From Hyphomicrobiales bacterium (lineage in GTDB: Bacteria > Pseudomonadota > Alphaproteobacteria > Rhizobiales > Rhizobiaceae): a DNA stretch of 64,000 bases. The notes beneath the pieces were generated by a model. The model made no database searches. It was given only the letters and a program-made list of their open reading frames with translations, and was not told the DNA's origin. The stretch's first letter is position 1. Every line of letters starts with the position of its first letter. Shown here piece by piece: positions 16,898-26,229 of this stretch. The stretch spans positions 1 through 64,000 of the forward strand of contig UBTY01000004.1 of assembly GCA_900468535.1 (NCBI GenBank), given 5' to 3'. Both the position numbers and the translations under genes were made by a program.

Positions 16898-17701
16898 TTA
16901 TCGGCCGTTGCGGTACCAGCGCAGCGACATGCAGGACAGGCCCGCATCGATCTTTCCGATCTGCGTCGTCTTCATAGCCACGACCTTGTAGCCGAGCTTG
17001 TCGAGCATCTCGATCGTGCGTGGGAAATCCGAGCCGACCATGACGACGTCGTTGACGCGCAATGCGTTGGCAGCCGGCTCTTCGCCTTCCGGAATGATGA
17101 TCTGCTTGAAATCCTTGAAGACGCCGGAGCGGGCAAGGCGTGCGGTGGAAAGCACGCTCTCGTGGTCGAGCAGCGAGCAATCGGTCTTGAAGTGCAGGAC
17201 GCCTTCGGGCGTCGCGACGATCTCAGCCTTGCGACCGAGCTTCTCGATGCAGGCGGAGAGAGCCTCGGCACCGACCTTGTCGGTGCGTGCCGAAAGGCCG
17301 ATCATCACGCTCTTCGGTGTGGTCAGCACGTCGCCGCCGTCCGCAAAGCCGGGGGTCGGGAGATCGAGAACGGTCTCGAACATGTCGCGAAGGGTAGGCG
17401 TGATCTCGGCGGTTTCGCCGACGCGGCTTTCCGCACCCGGACGAAGCAGGATCGCGCCTTCCGTGAAGACGAGCGCGGGGTCTTCAACGAAGATCGAATC
17501 CGGAAAAGCTTCCAGCGCAGGAAGGATCGTCACCTCGACACCAGCATCACGCATCGCGGCGATGTAGGCATCATGTTCAGACTTCACGCCTTCATAGGTG
17601 GGATTGCCGCGATCATCGGCGCGAAGGCCGTTGACGACGGAACGCGACGGCTCGCGCACAATGATGGAGTTGAACTGAAAAACTGATCTGGCTTGCGACA
17701 T
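16898..17701 (-). CDS. Dimethylarginine dimethylaminohydrolase (dimethylargininase)
   Basis: 267 residues, guanidino-group-modifying superfamily (pentein fold). Visible residues include FPDSIFVEDPALVF (substrate-binding Asp/Glu loop), DGGDVL, GVLHFKTDCSLL with catalytic His near H170, and GLSCMSLRW with the nucleophilic Cys near C257. Spacing and C-terminus resemble Pseudomonas DDAH. The position often occupied by Glu in the ExGD motif is Asp121 here. It hydrolyses asymmetric methylarginines to citrulline and dimethylamine or methylamine in the cytoplasm. It lies between the binding protein gene and ctlX, fitting a methylarginine-to-citrulline step. Confidence 0.88.
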   Translation of the reverse strand: MSQARSVFQFNSIIVREPSRSVVNGLRADDRGNPTYEGVKSEHDAYIAAMRDAGVEVTILPALEAFPDSIFVEDPALVFTEGAILLRPGAESRVGETAEITPTLRDMFETVLDLPTPGFADGGDVLTTPKSVMIGLSARTDKVGAEALSACIEKLGRKAEIVATPEGVLHFKTDCSLLDHESVLSTARLARSGVFKDFKQIIIPEGEEPAANALRVNDVVMVGSDFPRTIEMLDKLGYKVVAMKTTQIGKIDAGLSCMSLRWYRNGR

Positions 17702-17741
17702 TTCCGAGTACCTTTATTTTCGTAGGGCTTCTCTATCCGGC

Positions 17742-18704
17742 TCAACCGGCTGCGTAAAGCAATTGTGTGGCTGCCGGTTCGCGGCGCGACAGGTGAATGC
17801 CGGCGAGCATGCAGCGGACCGATCCGCCGGCCAGTTCGATCGTCGAAACATCGAATGGCAGCAGCTTCGTCGTCTCCTCGATCGCCTTGACCTGGGCCGG
17901 ATCCAGAGCGGCGAGGGCGCGGGCCGACAGCACGACCAATCGGCCATCCCGCCCGTCGAGTTCGATCGCGTTCCCGGCGAAATTCTCGATCTGCTCGATC
18001 GATAGTTCGGTGACCTTGCGGCCGGTTTCTTCAAGACGGGCAATGATTTCGCGCCGGCGGCTCTCATCCTTGATCATCGCGGATCCAAGCAGTGCGAAAT
18101 CCGTCCCGATGCACATCAGCACGTTCGTGTGGTAGATCGACTTGCCGTGGCGGTCGACGGCATCGAATACCATCGGCTCGAAATTGAAATGCGTGCAGAA
18201 GCGCTCCAGAGCGACTTCATTGGTGCGGTTGGAGCGCACCGCATAGGCAACCCGGCCGATGTGGTCCAGCACCATGGCGCCGGTGCCCTCGAGATAGACA
18301 TGGTCCTTCTCGAGGCCCGAATAGTCGATCACGTCCTGAACGCGGTAGTCGGTCTTCAACATCTCGATTACGTCTGAGCGACGTTCGGACTGACGGCTCG
18401 CGGAGTACATCGGATAGATGGCGACATGGCCGCCCGAGTGCGTGGAGAACCAGTTGTTCGGAAAGACGGAGTCGGGGGTAGCGACCGTTTCATCCTCGAA
18501 GACATGGACAGTGACTCCGGCTGCAGCCAGGCCCTCGGCCATCCGTGTCACTTCATCGAACGCCGCGGATGCGATCACTGCTGCTGCACGCTGCTCGTCG
18601 CTGGACTGAAACGAGTTGTCATTGGCGGTCATCGGGTTAGGCGTGAAATGATGTGGCCGGATCATCACGACCGACTTCGGAGCCTGTACGGAAAGTCTCT
18701 TCAT
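17742..18704 (-). CDS. ctlX: CtlX-type citrulline utilization hydrolase
   Basis: 320 residues, pentein-fold arginine deiminase relative. The N-terminus SVVMIRPHHFTPNP followed by NDNSFQ is characteristic of CtlX, as are YLEGTGAMVLDH, YHTNVLMCIGTDFALL (catalytic His) and GGSVRCMLAGIHL (nucleophilic Cys near the C-terminus). CtlX was described in Francisella as needed for citrulline use, releasing ornithine. The gene lies 3 bp after ornithine cyclodeaminase in the transcript and 40 bp before dimethylargininase, so the three enzymes form a linear pathway. Activity on another ureido or guanidino compound is possible. Confidence 0.85.
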   Translation of the reverse strand: MKRLSVQAPKSVVMIRPHHFTPNPMTANDNSFQSSDEQRAAAVIASAAFDEVTRMAEGLAAAGVTVHVFEDETVATPDSVFPNNWFSTHSGGHVAIYPMYSASRQSERRSDVIEMLKTDYRVQDVIDYSGLEKDHVYLEGTGAMVLDHIGRVAYAVRSNRTNEVALERFCTHFNFEPMVFDAVDRHGKSIYHTNVLMCIGTDFALLGSAMIKDESRRREIIARLEETGRKVTELSIEQIENFAGNAIELDGRDGRLVVLSARALAALDPAQVKAIEETTKLLPFDVSTIELAGGSVRCMLAGIHLSRREPAATQLLYAAG

Positions 18705-18707
18705 GGC

Positions 18708-19751
18708 TCAGGCAACGCTCCGCTGCAGGACGGTCTCGGGTTGGCGAAACAGACCGTAGAGATTCCGTGGATCTGCCGGTTGCGTGGTAAGATCGAGATC
18801 CGTGTAAAAGGCCGTGCCCTGCACGATGTCGCGGAGGTAGCGCAGCGCGGAGAAGTCCTCGGTCGCAAACCCCACGGAATCGAAGATCGTGATCTGCTCG
18901 TCGGAGCGACGGCCGTTCGCCGCGCCTGCCATGACTTGCCAGAGTTCCGTGACCGGGAAGTCCGGTGCCATCTGCTGGATTTCGCCCTCGATCCGGGTCT
19001 GCTCCGGAAACTCCACGAAAACATCGGCACGCCGCAGGATATCGCCCTGCAGTTCGGTCTTGCCGGGGCAGTCGCCGCCGACAGCGTTGATGTGCACGCC
19101 ACCGCCGACCATGTTGTCCGACAGGATGGTCGCATTGCGCTTGTCTGCGGTGACGGTGGTGATGATATCAGCGCCTGCGACGGCTTCTTCGGCTGTTGTA
19201 GCGACGAGAACATCGAAATCCTTGTCGCCGATATTGCTCAGGAACTTCGACACAGCATCGGCGTCGATATCGTAGACGCGCAGGCTCTTGATGCCGAGAA
19301 GAGCGCGAAACGCCAGCGCCTGGAACTCGGACTGGGCGCCGAGGCCGATGATCGCCATCGTGCGGGAGTTCTTTCGGGCAAGATACTTCGCGGCCAGTGC
19401 CGAGGTCGCCGCGGTGCGAAGGCCCGTCATCAGCGTCATTTCCGATACCAGGCAGGGATAACCCGTGCTCACATCGGACAGCACGCCGAAAGCCGTCACT
19501 GTCTGAAGACCGGCGCTAGGATTCTTGGGATGGCCGTTGACGTATTTGAAGCCGTAGTGCTGACCGTCGGAGGTCGGCATCAGCTCGATGACACCCATCT
19601 GGGAATGACTGGCAAGACGAGGGGTTTTCTCGAACTGTTCCCAGCGCCGAAAATCCTCTTCGATATAGTCTGCAAGACCAAGCAGGAATGCGTCGATGCC
19701 GACGGATCGGACCAACTCAACGACATTGCTGACGCCTACATATTGAACCAC
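18708..19751 (-). CDS. ocd: Ornithine cyclodeaminase
   Basis: 347 residues, OCD/mu-crystallin family. Visible: the substrate-binding region FGFKYVNGHPKNP-like (HYGFKYVNGHPKNPSAGLQT), SEMTLMTGLRTAATSALAAKYLA, the NAD-binding AIIGLGAQSEFQALAF, INAVGGDCPGKTEL with the catalytic Asp, and IFDSVGFATEDFSAL. It converts ornithine to proline and ammonia. First gene of the leftward operon, start ATG 19751, divergent from an Lrp/AsnC regulator 128 bp away. The downstream CtlX and DDAH genes supply ornithine. Confidence 0.93.
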   Translation of the reverse strand: MVQYVGVSNVVELVRSVGIDAFLLGLADYIEEDFRRWEQFEKTPRLASHSQMGVIELMPTSDGQHYGFKYVNGHPKNPSAGLQTVTAFGVLSDVSTGYPCLVSEMTLMTGLRTAATSALAAKYLARKNSRTMAIIGLGAQSEFQALAFRALLGIKSLRVYDIDADAVSKFLSNIGDKDFDVLVATTAEEAVAGADIITTVTADKRNATILSDNMVGGGVHINAVGGDCPGKTELQGDILRRADVFVEFPEQTRIEGEIQQMAPDFPVTELWQVMAGAANGRRSDEQITIFDSVGFATEDFSALRYLRDIVQGTAFYTDLDLTTQPADPRNLYGLFRQPETVLQRSVA

Positions 19752-19879
19752 GCTTACAGCTCCTCAGGACATTTGTTAGGGAGCAGCGTAGGTACACATA
19801 GCGCGAGTTAAAATTCGAAAATCGCAGAAAAGTGCACAAAAAATATGGCAAAATGCTAGGTGAAACTGTACAAATTGCC

Positions 19880-20305
19880 ATGCACATTTTTGACGATCTC
19901 GACCACCAGCTGATTTCCATCCTTCGCGAAGACGGGCGGGCGCCGCTTTCGAAGCTCGCGACCATTCTGGGTGTCTCTCGCGGCACGATCCAGGCGAGGC
20001 TCGACCGGCTTCTGCAATCGGGTACAGCGCTTGGATTTACCATCCGGATTCGCCAGGACTACGAAGACGGTTCGATACGGGCGATCATGATGATCGAGGT
20101 GCAGGGCCGCTCAACCACCAAGGTCATCAAGTTCCTGCGTGGTTTGCCGGAACTCTATGCGCTGCACACCACCAACGGCTCTTGGGATCTTGTGGCGGAG
20201 ATCCGGGCAAGCAGCCTGCACGATTTCGATCGTGTGCTCAGGGAGGTTCGCACCGTGGAAGGGGTCCTCAACAGCGAGACGAGCATATTGCTGAGCAGCG
20301 TCTAG
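19880..20305 (+). CDS. Lrp/AsnC-family regulator
   Basis: 141 residues: N-terminal HTH (LDHQLISILREDGRAPLSKLATILGVSRGTIQARLDRLLQSG) and C-terminal RAM/AsnC ligand domain (IMMIEVQGRSTTKVIKFL, LHTTNGSWDLVAEI). ATG 19880 gives the usual domain layout; an in-frame GTG at 19832 would add 16 residues with no family support. It is divergent from ocd, so it probably activates the amino acid operon in response to ornithine, arginine or citrulline. The 128-bp gap is AT-rich relative to the surroundings, as expected for Lrp sites; no clear repeat was assigned. Confidence 0.9.
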   Translation: MHIFDDLDHQLISILREDGRAPLSKLATILGVSRGTIQARLDRLLQSGTALGFTIRIRQDYEDGSIRAIMMIEVQGRSTTKVIKFLRGLPELYALHTTNGSWDLVAEIRASSLHDFDRVLREVRTVEGVLNSETSILLSSV

Positions 20306-20326
20306 CCGCTGTAGACAGGCTTGCGC

Positions 20327-21214
20327 CTAGAGGAGGACTGGAGACAGTCCACTGTCCCCTCTGAAAGCCTTGAAGGCGCCCAGCGATCGCAGGGAGCGAC
20401 CATCGTCGATTGCCGCAAGGTCCAGGATGATGGCATTGGCGATCGTCATCGGAACGACAAGGGATTGCGACTCGCCGGCGCCGCCGCGGGATACGGAGAT
20501 CTGATGCTGTGGGGCGGGATCGATCCGGGCGCTGCGAAGGTCGGTCAGCGCGAGGACTTTCGCTTCTTTCTCCGCCGCGACCTTGCGGATTTCTTGAACG
20601 AGGGATGAGACACGTCTGAATGCCAGCAGCCAGACGACGTCATCCTGCCTCAAGGTGGCCAGCAGTTCGGGCAACTGGTGCATCTGGTTGCCGAGATCGA
20701 TTGCTTCATAACCGGAGCGGTTGAGCCTCAGGGATATGAGCGAGGACAGCGAGGCCGAATTGCCGCGGCCGAAGATCAGCACTCGCCGACAATCCCGCAA
20801 TGCTTCCGAAAATACGCGGATCTCGGCGTCGGATACGGCGTTGCGGACTTGCTGCAGGGCTGCGATCTCGCTGTCGAGAACAGAGGCGAGCAGCGATCCC
20901 TCCTCGGCGCGAACGAGGCGCGCGGCCATGCGTGCAGCAGGATTTTCAAAGTCCCCGCCGCTCTCCATGAGGTTTGACTGTAGGAATCCCCTGAACTCCG
21001 GATATCCCTTGAAACCAAGCCGGCGCGCGAGACGGACCGCCGAAGCCGGGTGGACGCCGGCGCGCGAAGAGACATCCTTGCCGTTCTCCATGGCGGCCCG
21101 GATAGGATCTCGTATCAAGACGTCGAGCAGCCGCGTATCGGCCTCCGTCAGCCTGGTGGAGTTGCGCGCGATGAGATCGCCGAGGAGTTTGGGCATCTGG
21201 TCCTGCGTGGTCAT
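20327..21214 (-). CDS. MurR/RpiR-family regulator (HTH + SIS)
   Basis: 295 residues. The N-terminal HTH_6 region contains GVHPASAVRLARRLGFKGYPEFR, and the C-terminal SIS domain contains RRVLIFGRGNSASLSSLISLRL and DDVVWLLAFRRVSSLVQEI. SIS domains in this family bind phosphosugars or related phosphates. The start ATG 21214 is preceded by AAGGGAAGAC. It is last in the leftward ugp-like gene cluster (61 bp after the ATPase), so glycerol phosphate or glycerophosphodiester-linked control is inferred. Confidence 0.88.
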   Translation of the reverse strand: MTTQDQMPKLLGDLIARNSTRLTEADTRLLDVLIRDPIRAAMENGKDVSSRAGVHPASAVRLARRLGFKGYPEFRGFLQSNLMESGGDFENPAARMAARLVRAEEGSLLASVLDSEIAALQQVRNAVSDAEIRVFSEALRDCRRVLIFGRGNSASLSSLISLRLNRSGYEAIDLGNQMHQLPELLATLRQDDVVWLLAFRRVSSLVQEIRKVAAEKEAKVLALTDLRSARIDPAPQHQISVSRGGAGESQSLVVPMTIANAIILDLAAIDDGRSLRSLGAFKAFRGDSGLSPVLL

Positions 21215-21274
21215 GTCTTCCCTTGCCTGATCCCGGCACTAGCGCCGGGCGACGCACATGGATGCGTTAGTGTC

Positions 21275-22306
21275 TTAAGCACCCAGATCGACCCTGTCGC
21301 CGCTCTCGCTGTCGAAGAAAACGGCCCGCTCGAGATCGCATGTCACCCAGAACGTATCTGCGTTGCGCGGAACATTCCTGCGTTGACTGGTCAGCGTCAG
21401 ACGTCCGGCCGGGCTCTCGCAATGGAGGATGATGTCCGAACCGGTCATTTCTGACAATGCGAGTTTAACAGGCATTGCCGGTTCGGCTGGCTCTTCGAGG
21501 TGGACCGACATACTCTCCGGACGCAGACCTGCCGTTACGTCCTGTCTTCCCCGCCAACCGGGGAGCTTTTCGACGGGGAGGAAGTTCATGGCGGGAACGC
21601 CCAGAAAACTTGCCACAAAGCGGTTCTGCGGGCGATCGTAGATCGCGTCAGGTGTATCGAACTGCAGGAGGTCGCCATCTTTCATGATAGCGATCCTATC
21701 AGCGAGGGACAAGGCCTCCGTCTGGTCGTGTGTCACGTAGACGATGGTCGCCCCAAGCTGGCGATGCAGTTCCTTGATCTCGGTGCGCATCGCAACGCGG
21801 AGCGAGTTGTCCAGATTTGAAAGCGGCTCATCCATCAGGAAAATCGAGCTGTTTCGCGCCATGGCGCGTCCCATCGCGACGCGCTGACGCTGGCCGCCCG
21901 ACAGTGCGCCCGGCTTTCGATCAAGATAGGGCAGGAGCTGAAGGGTTTGAGCCACCGTTTCGGCGCGAGCATTGCGCTCCTTCTTCGGCATGCCGCGTAG
22001 TTCGAGGCCGAAGGCGATGTTCTCGCGGACCGTCATGTGAGGATAGAGCGCGTAGTTCTGGAAGATCATGGCGATATCGCGGTCTTGCGGTGCAAGGTCG
22101 TTTGCCCGCCGACCTGATATCTCGATGTCACCCTGTTCGCAGCGTTCCAGCCCGGCGATCAGTCGCAGCAGCGTTGATTTCCCGCACCCGGACGGGCCGA
22201 CAATGACAATGAACTCGCCATGTCTGATATCCATCGATACGCCGTGGAGAATTTCCGCTCCGCCTGGATAGGACTTCCTTACATCTCTCAGCTTGATGCC
22301 GCTCAT
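21275..22306 (-). CDS. ABC transporter ATP-binding protein (UgpC/MalK type)
   Basis: 343 residues. Walker [15 protein letters not shown]-loop [15 protein letters not shown], signature [15 protein letters not shown], Walker [13 protein letters not shown] and switch [11 protein letters not shown] are all present, with a C-terminal TOBE/regulatory domain ([10 protein letters not shown]). It energises CUT1-type importers. ATG overlaps the phosphodiesterase stop by 4 bp (ATGA at 22303-22306). Gene context points to glycerol 3-phosphate or glycerophosphodiesters as cargo. Confidence 0.92.
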   Translation of the reverse strand: MSGIKLRDVRKSYPGGAEILHGVSMDIRHGEFIVIVGPSGCGKSTLLRLIAGLERCEQGDIEISGRRANDLAPQDRDIAMIFQNYALYPHMTVRENIAFGLELRGMPKKERNARAETVAQTLQLLPYLDRKPGALSGGQRQRVAMGRAMARNSSIFLMDEPLSNLDNSLRVAMRTEIKELHRQLGATIVYVTHDQTEALSLADRIAIMKDGDLLQFDTPDAIYDRPQNRFVASFLGVPAMNFLPVEKLPGWRGRQDVTAGLRPESMSVHLEEPAEPAMPVKLALSEMTGSDIILHCESPAGRLTLTSQRRNVPRNADTFWVTCDLERAVFFDSESGDRVDLGA

Positions 22307-23073
22307 TGTGCGGTCTCCTTGAGATGAAGCTCACGGAGCGCGATGGCGAGGCTCGGGCGATCGGTTGTGAAAACCTTGGCGTCCAATGTCAGGGCGCTCT
22401 TGATCTGCGTGGCGTTGTGGGCGCCCCAGCAACCGAAATCGATGCCGGCTTCATTGACCATTCGCGCCAGTTCCACATCGGCGGTATCCACGTGCACGCC
22501 GATCTCGGGTATCGCGTGGCTTTGGGCCAGGCGGATCACCGCCCTGTCGCCGAGTTGGCGCAGTACGGGCGGGCTGACAAGCCATAGCCGTGGGCGGTCC
22601 GTCGCAGCGGCAAGTGCGTCCAGGGTCGCGACCTGGAACGATGAGAAGACTGTTCTCTCCAGCATGCCATTGTTCGCCAGGCGCTCCACGACGCGCGGCA
22701 CGAAGTCCGCATAGGGACGACCTTCGGCGTCGGGTTTGATTTCACAACGGAAATCGACCTTACTGCCGGCATATATCGCGCACAATTCGTCGAGTGAAAT
22801 CGGATGTCCGCCGGCACCGTAGTTGATGGTGGCGGCGCGGACCTCGGCCTCGGTCAGCTTGCAGATCTCGCCGCTGCGGTCGGTCGTGCGATCGAGGTTC
22901 GCGTCATGATGAACCATGATCGCGCCATCCGATGTGGGATGTAGGTCGAACTCGAGCTCTTCCACGGCCATTTGCGCCGTCGCCTGGAAGCCTTGGGGGG
23001 TGCTGTCGCCGAACTCGAGCGTTCCGCCGCGGTGAGATGCGATGCGTGTCATCGTATGCTTGTCCTTGTTCAT
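22303..23073 (-). CDS. ugpQ: Glycerophosphodiester phosphodiesterase (UgpQ type)
   Basis: 256 residues, GDPD TIM barrel. ASHRGG near the N-terminus, the catalytic [19 protein letters not shown] (Glu/Asp metal ligands and second His) and [10 protein letters not shown] are conserved. No signal peptide is seen, so it acts in the cytoplasm on diesters delivered by the adjacent importer, giving glycerol 3-phosphate and an alcohol such as choline or glycerol. Start 23073 is 3 bp after the permease stop; an internal ATG at 23052 with AAGGA upstream is an alternative. Confidence 0.9.
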   Translation of the reverse strand: MNKDKHTMTRIASHRGGTLEFGDSTPQGFQATAQMAVEELEFDLHPTSDGAIMVHHDANLDRTTDRSGEICKLTEAEVRAATINYGAGGHPISLDELCAIYAGSKVDFRCEIKPDAEGRPYADFVPRVVERLANNGMLERTVFSSFQVATLDALAAATDRPRLWLVSPPVLRQLGDRAVIRLAQSHAIPEIGVHVDTADVELARMVNEAGIDFGCWGAHNATQIKSALTLDAKVFTTDRPSLAIALRELHLKETAQ

Positions 23074-23076
23074 TGA

Positions 23077-23886
23077 TTACTTGACCGCGCCCATGGTGAT
23101 GCCGCGCACGAGGTGACGTTCGACAAGCAGAAATCCGAGAAGGACCGGTAGAATGGTGAGGGTTGATGCAGCCATGACCAGCGGCCAGTCGACCAACCCT
23201 TCGCCCGGGTTGATGCGATAGAGGCGCGCGAGCCCGATCTGCAGGGTGTAGAAGTCTTCCTTGCCGACAGCGACGAGCGGCCAGATGTAGTTGTTCCACT
23301 CGGTAATGAAGATGTAGAGCCCCATCGAGAAGATCGCGGGTTTCGCAATCGGAACGATGACCCGCCACAGCACCTGCAACGGTGTTGCTCCATCCATGTA
23401 GGCGGCCTCGTCCAGCGCTTTCGGTATGCCCTTGATGTATTGGCGCAGGAAGAACGCGGCAAAGCCGTTGGATACGGATGGGAGGATGAGGCCCGCATAG
23501 CTGTCGAGAAGGCCGGCCTTGGCAAGCGTCAGGTAGTTCGGGATCAGGCTGATATGACTTGGTATCATCAGCGTCGCGACGGTTGCGCCAAACAGGAGAT
23601 TGCCGCCGCGAAACTGGAAGCGCGCGAAGGCGAAGGCGGCCATGGTCGCAATCGTGATGCCGAGCAGGGTCACCAACCCGGATACGATGATGCTGTTCAG
23701 CAGGTACCGCGCGAAATTGTACTCGGCCACGGCACGCACATAGTTACCAGCCGTGAACTCCACGCCGCCGGCGTAGTAGGCTTGCGCCGTCTGGAAGGAC
23801 ATCCAGATCGAGTAGAGCACTGGCAACAGGAAAAGGAGGCCGGCGGTGAGGGCAAGACCTGTCAGGATGGGATTGTTACGCTTCAT
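23077..23886 (-). CDS. CUT1 ABC transporter permease (UgpE type)
   Basis: 269 residues, six predicted membrane segments. LTAGLLFLLPVLYSIWMSF begins it and the EAA loop is KGIPKALDEAAYMDGATPLQVLWRVIVPIAKPA. It overlaps the UgpA-type permease gene by 11 bp, and ugpQ follows closely. It forms the channel with the UgpA-type subunit. Confidence 0.92.
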   Translation of the reverse strand: MKRNNPILTGLALTAGLLFLLPVLYSIWMSFQTAQAYYAGGVEFTAGNYVRAVAEYNFARYLLNSIIVSGLVTLLGITIATMAAFAFARFQFRGGNLLFGATVATLMIPSHISLIPNYLTLAKAGLLDSYAGLILPSVSNGFAAFFLRQYIKGIPKALDEAAYMDGATPLQVLWRVIVPIAKPAIFSMGLYIFITEWNNYIWPLVAVGKEDFYTLQIGLARLYRINPGEGLVDWPLVMAASTLTILPVLLGFLLVERHLVRGITMGAVK

Positions 23887-24745
23887 AATGCACCCTGCGG
23901 CCGATGATGCGGGATTTGATCAGTGCCAGCACGATCAGGAAAATGAACAGGAGAACGGCAAGTGCCGAGCCTCTGCCGATATCGAAAAGCTCGAAGCCGA
24001 CGCGATAGAGCAGGTTCACGAGCATGTCCGTCGCACCTGCCGGGCCGCCATGCGTGATGATGTTGACGATGGTGAAAACCTGGAAGGCTTCGATCACCGA
24101 GATGACCAGCAGGAAGTAGGTCGTTGGCATCACGAGCGGGATGGTGATGCGCCGGAAGACATGGAATCGCTTGCCGCCATCGACGGCTGCTGCATCGTAG
24201 AGTTCCTGGGGCACGGCCTGCAGTCCGGCAATATAGATCACGATGTCGTAGCCCAGCTGCTTCCACGTATTGACGAAGATCAGTACCCAGAGCGCCAGCT
24301 GTGGATCCTGTAGCCAGGCGATTTTTCCGAAGCCGAGCCATGTCAGAACCGAGTTGACCATCCCGTAGTCGGTGGAAAACACCCAGGAGAAGACCACGGC
24401 GATCGATACCGCTGATGTCACCGAGGGGAGGAACAGCGCGCCCCGAAGCAGGCGGGATGGCAGCGTTTCGCTAACCAGATAGCTGGCGATCACGACCGCC
24501 AGGCCAAGCCTGAGCGGCACGGAAATGAGCGCAAAGATCGCGGTAACGGTCAGTGCGTTCCAGAAGTCGCGGGACGCCAGCAGTAGCCTGTAATTCTCCA
24601 GCCCGACGAATAGCATGTCGGCGGACAGGAAATCCCAATGCCGAAAGCTGAGGTTCACGCTTTCGACGATCGGAACGTAGGTAAACACCGCGATGAAGGC
24701 GATCAGCGGTGCGACAAGCATGTAGGGGGTAAGGATACGAAGCAT
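23876..24745 (-). CDS. CUT1 ABC transporter permease (UgpA type)
   Basis: 289 residues, six membrane segments beginning LTPYMLVAPLIAFIAVFTYVPI; the EAA loop is AVPQELYDAAAVDGGKRFHVFRRITIPL. The motif VNLSFRHWDF after the first helix fits MalF/UgpA-type subunits. It lies 57 bp after the binding protein gene. Ribosome-binding sequence before the ATG is weak. Confidence 0.92.
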   Translation of the reverse strand: MLRILTPYMLVAPLIAFIAVFTYVPIVESVNLSFRHWDFLSADMLFVGLENYRLLLASRDFWNALTVTAIFALISVPLRLGLAVVIASYLVSETLPSRLLRGALFLPSVTSAVSIAVVFSWVFSTDYGMVNSVLTWLGFGKIAWLQDPQLALWVLIFVNTWKQLGYDIVIYIAGLQAVPQELYDAAAVDGGKRFHVFRRITIPLVMPTTYFLLVISVIEAFQVFTIVNIITHGGPAGATDMLVNLLYRVGFELFDIGRGSALAVLLFIFLIVLALIKSRIIGRRVHYEA

Positions 24746-24802
24746 GGGATCGATCTATGAGGACGGCATGCCCGAGCGGACATGCCGTCCTGTCGTTAGA
24801 AC

Positions 24803-26062
24803 TCAGTTGCTGGCGCGTTTGGCTTCTTCGCGTGTCTGCGCGGCGAAGTCTTTCATCGTTTCCTCGACTCCGCGCTGGCCGAGCGCCATGGCTTCCCACA
24901 TCTTGTATTCGGTGGTGCGCATCCAGGTGACGACGGGCGGACGCGCACGGCCATGGGCAAAATCGAGCTGCTTGATCGCAACATCGATCCCTGGCTGCGT
25001 GGCCAGCGCATCGACGGCAACCGGTAGCGCGGCGCTCTTCTTGTTGATCGGCAGGTATCCGGTCGCAGCAAACCAGATCGCATTGGCTTCCGGCGAGGCG
25101 GCGTAGCTGATGAACTTGTAGGCGGCGTCCTGAACGTCTTTCGACGACGTCGACAGGATGCCGATACCAGCGCCACCGATCGGAACCGAGCAGGTCCTGT
25201 TGCACGGCATCGCGCGAACAGCGAGCTTGTCGCCCAGCGCCTTCTTCGCGCCGCCGTAATCGCCTGTCGAGTTCAAGGAAATACCGACCTTGCCGGCGTA
25301 GAAGGCATCGCGGCCGACATCTTCGTCGGTCACGCCGTCAGGCGAGGCGACCTTCTGTTCATGCACCAGCGAAGCCATCCACTGGTAAGCCTCGATGGTA
25401 TTCGGCTTGTCGAGCAGCACCTCGTCCGTCTTTGCATCGAGGAGTTCGCTGTCGTTCGACATCACGAGACCCCAGCGCGCAAACTGGCCAGGCGCCGCGA
25501 TGCCGCTGATGCCTTCCGATCCGAGCTTCTCGGTAATCGTCTTCGAAACGGCGAGGATGTCGTCGAAGGTCTTCAGTGAAGGCTCGTTCGTGTAGCCGGC
25601 GCGCGCAAGGATATCCTTGTTGAAGTAGAGAACGGGCGTCGAGGAGTTGAAGGGAACGATGTAGTTCTTGCCTTTGTAGACACCGACCTCGCGCGCGTAG
25701 TCGTAAAGGTCGTCCTTCAGGGGATCAGCATCGAAATAGGGCGTCAGGTCGATGAGGACGCCGCGATCGGCAAACAGTCCGTAGCGGGTCACTTCCATGA
25801 TGACGGCATCAGGGGCGCGTCGTGCCGGGATCGCTGCCTGCAATTTGGTGACGATATCGTTATAGTTGCCGACGTATTCGGCTTCGACATGGATATCTGG
25901 ATTGGCGGCCTCGAAATTGCCGATGATCTGCTCGAGCGCCTTGCCGTTCGCCTTGTTGAAGCTATGCCAGAACTTGACCGTCGTCTCCGCGTGAGCCGAA
26001 CCGACGACCGAGAAAAGTGCAGCAGCGCTTGCGGCAATGGTGGTTTGCAATCTTGATGGCAT
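24803..26062 (-). CDS. CUT1 ABC transporter binding protein (UgpB type)
   Basis: 419 residues. A Sec signal peptide (MPSRLQTTIAASAAALFSVV, cleavage after AHA) precedes ETTVKFWHSFNKANGKALEQII, which matches the UgpB family pattern (WHSM/F...). GNYNDIVTKLQAAIPARRAPDAV and the C-terminal WEAMALGQRGVEETM are typical SBP_bac_1 features. Start ATG 26062 follows GCAGAGGATATTATTG; the longer ORF to 26161 has no support. It is the first gene of a six-gene operon ending with the RpiR regulator. Confidence 0.92.
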   Translation of the reverse strand: MPSRLQTTIAASAAALFSVVGSAHAETTVKFWHSFNKANGKALEQIIGNFEAANPDIHVEAEYVGNYNDIVTKLQAAIPARRAPDAVIMEVTRYGLFADRGVLIDLTPYFDADPLKDDLYDYAREVGVYKGKNYIVPFNSSTPVLYFNKDILARAGYTNEPSLKTFDDILAVSKTITEKLGSEGISGIAAPGQFARWGLVMSNDSELLDAKTDEVLLDKPNTIEAYQWMASLVHEQKVASPDGVTDEDVGRDAFYAGKVGISLNSTGDYGGAKKALGDKLAVRAMPCNRTCSVPIGGAGIGILSTSSKDVQDAAYKFISYAASPEANAIWFAATGYLPINKKSAALPVAVDALATQPGIDVAIKQLDFAHGRARPPVVTWMRTTEYKMWEAMALGQRGVEETMKDFAAQTREEAKRASN

Positions 26063-26229
26063 CAATAATATCCTCTGCAAAAGAAATTGCACAACGTTCG
26101 TCATGCAAATAGGCCGAGGCTGAGACAGTTTTTTGAATGCGACGTGAAGCTTTGATGACAATGACGGTCTGAGGGCCTGCCGTTAGAATCCCTCTAGTGT
26201 ACCGGATCGAAGACTTCTGACCTTGAGCG

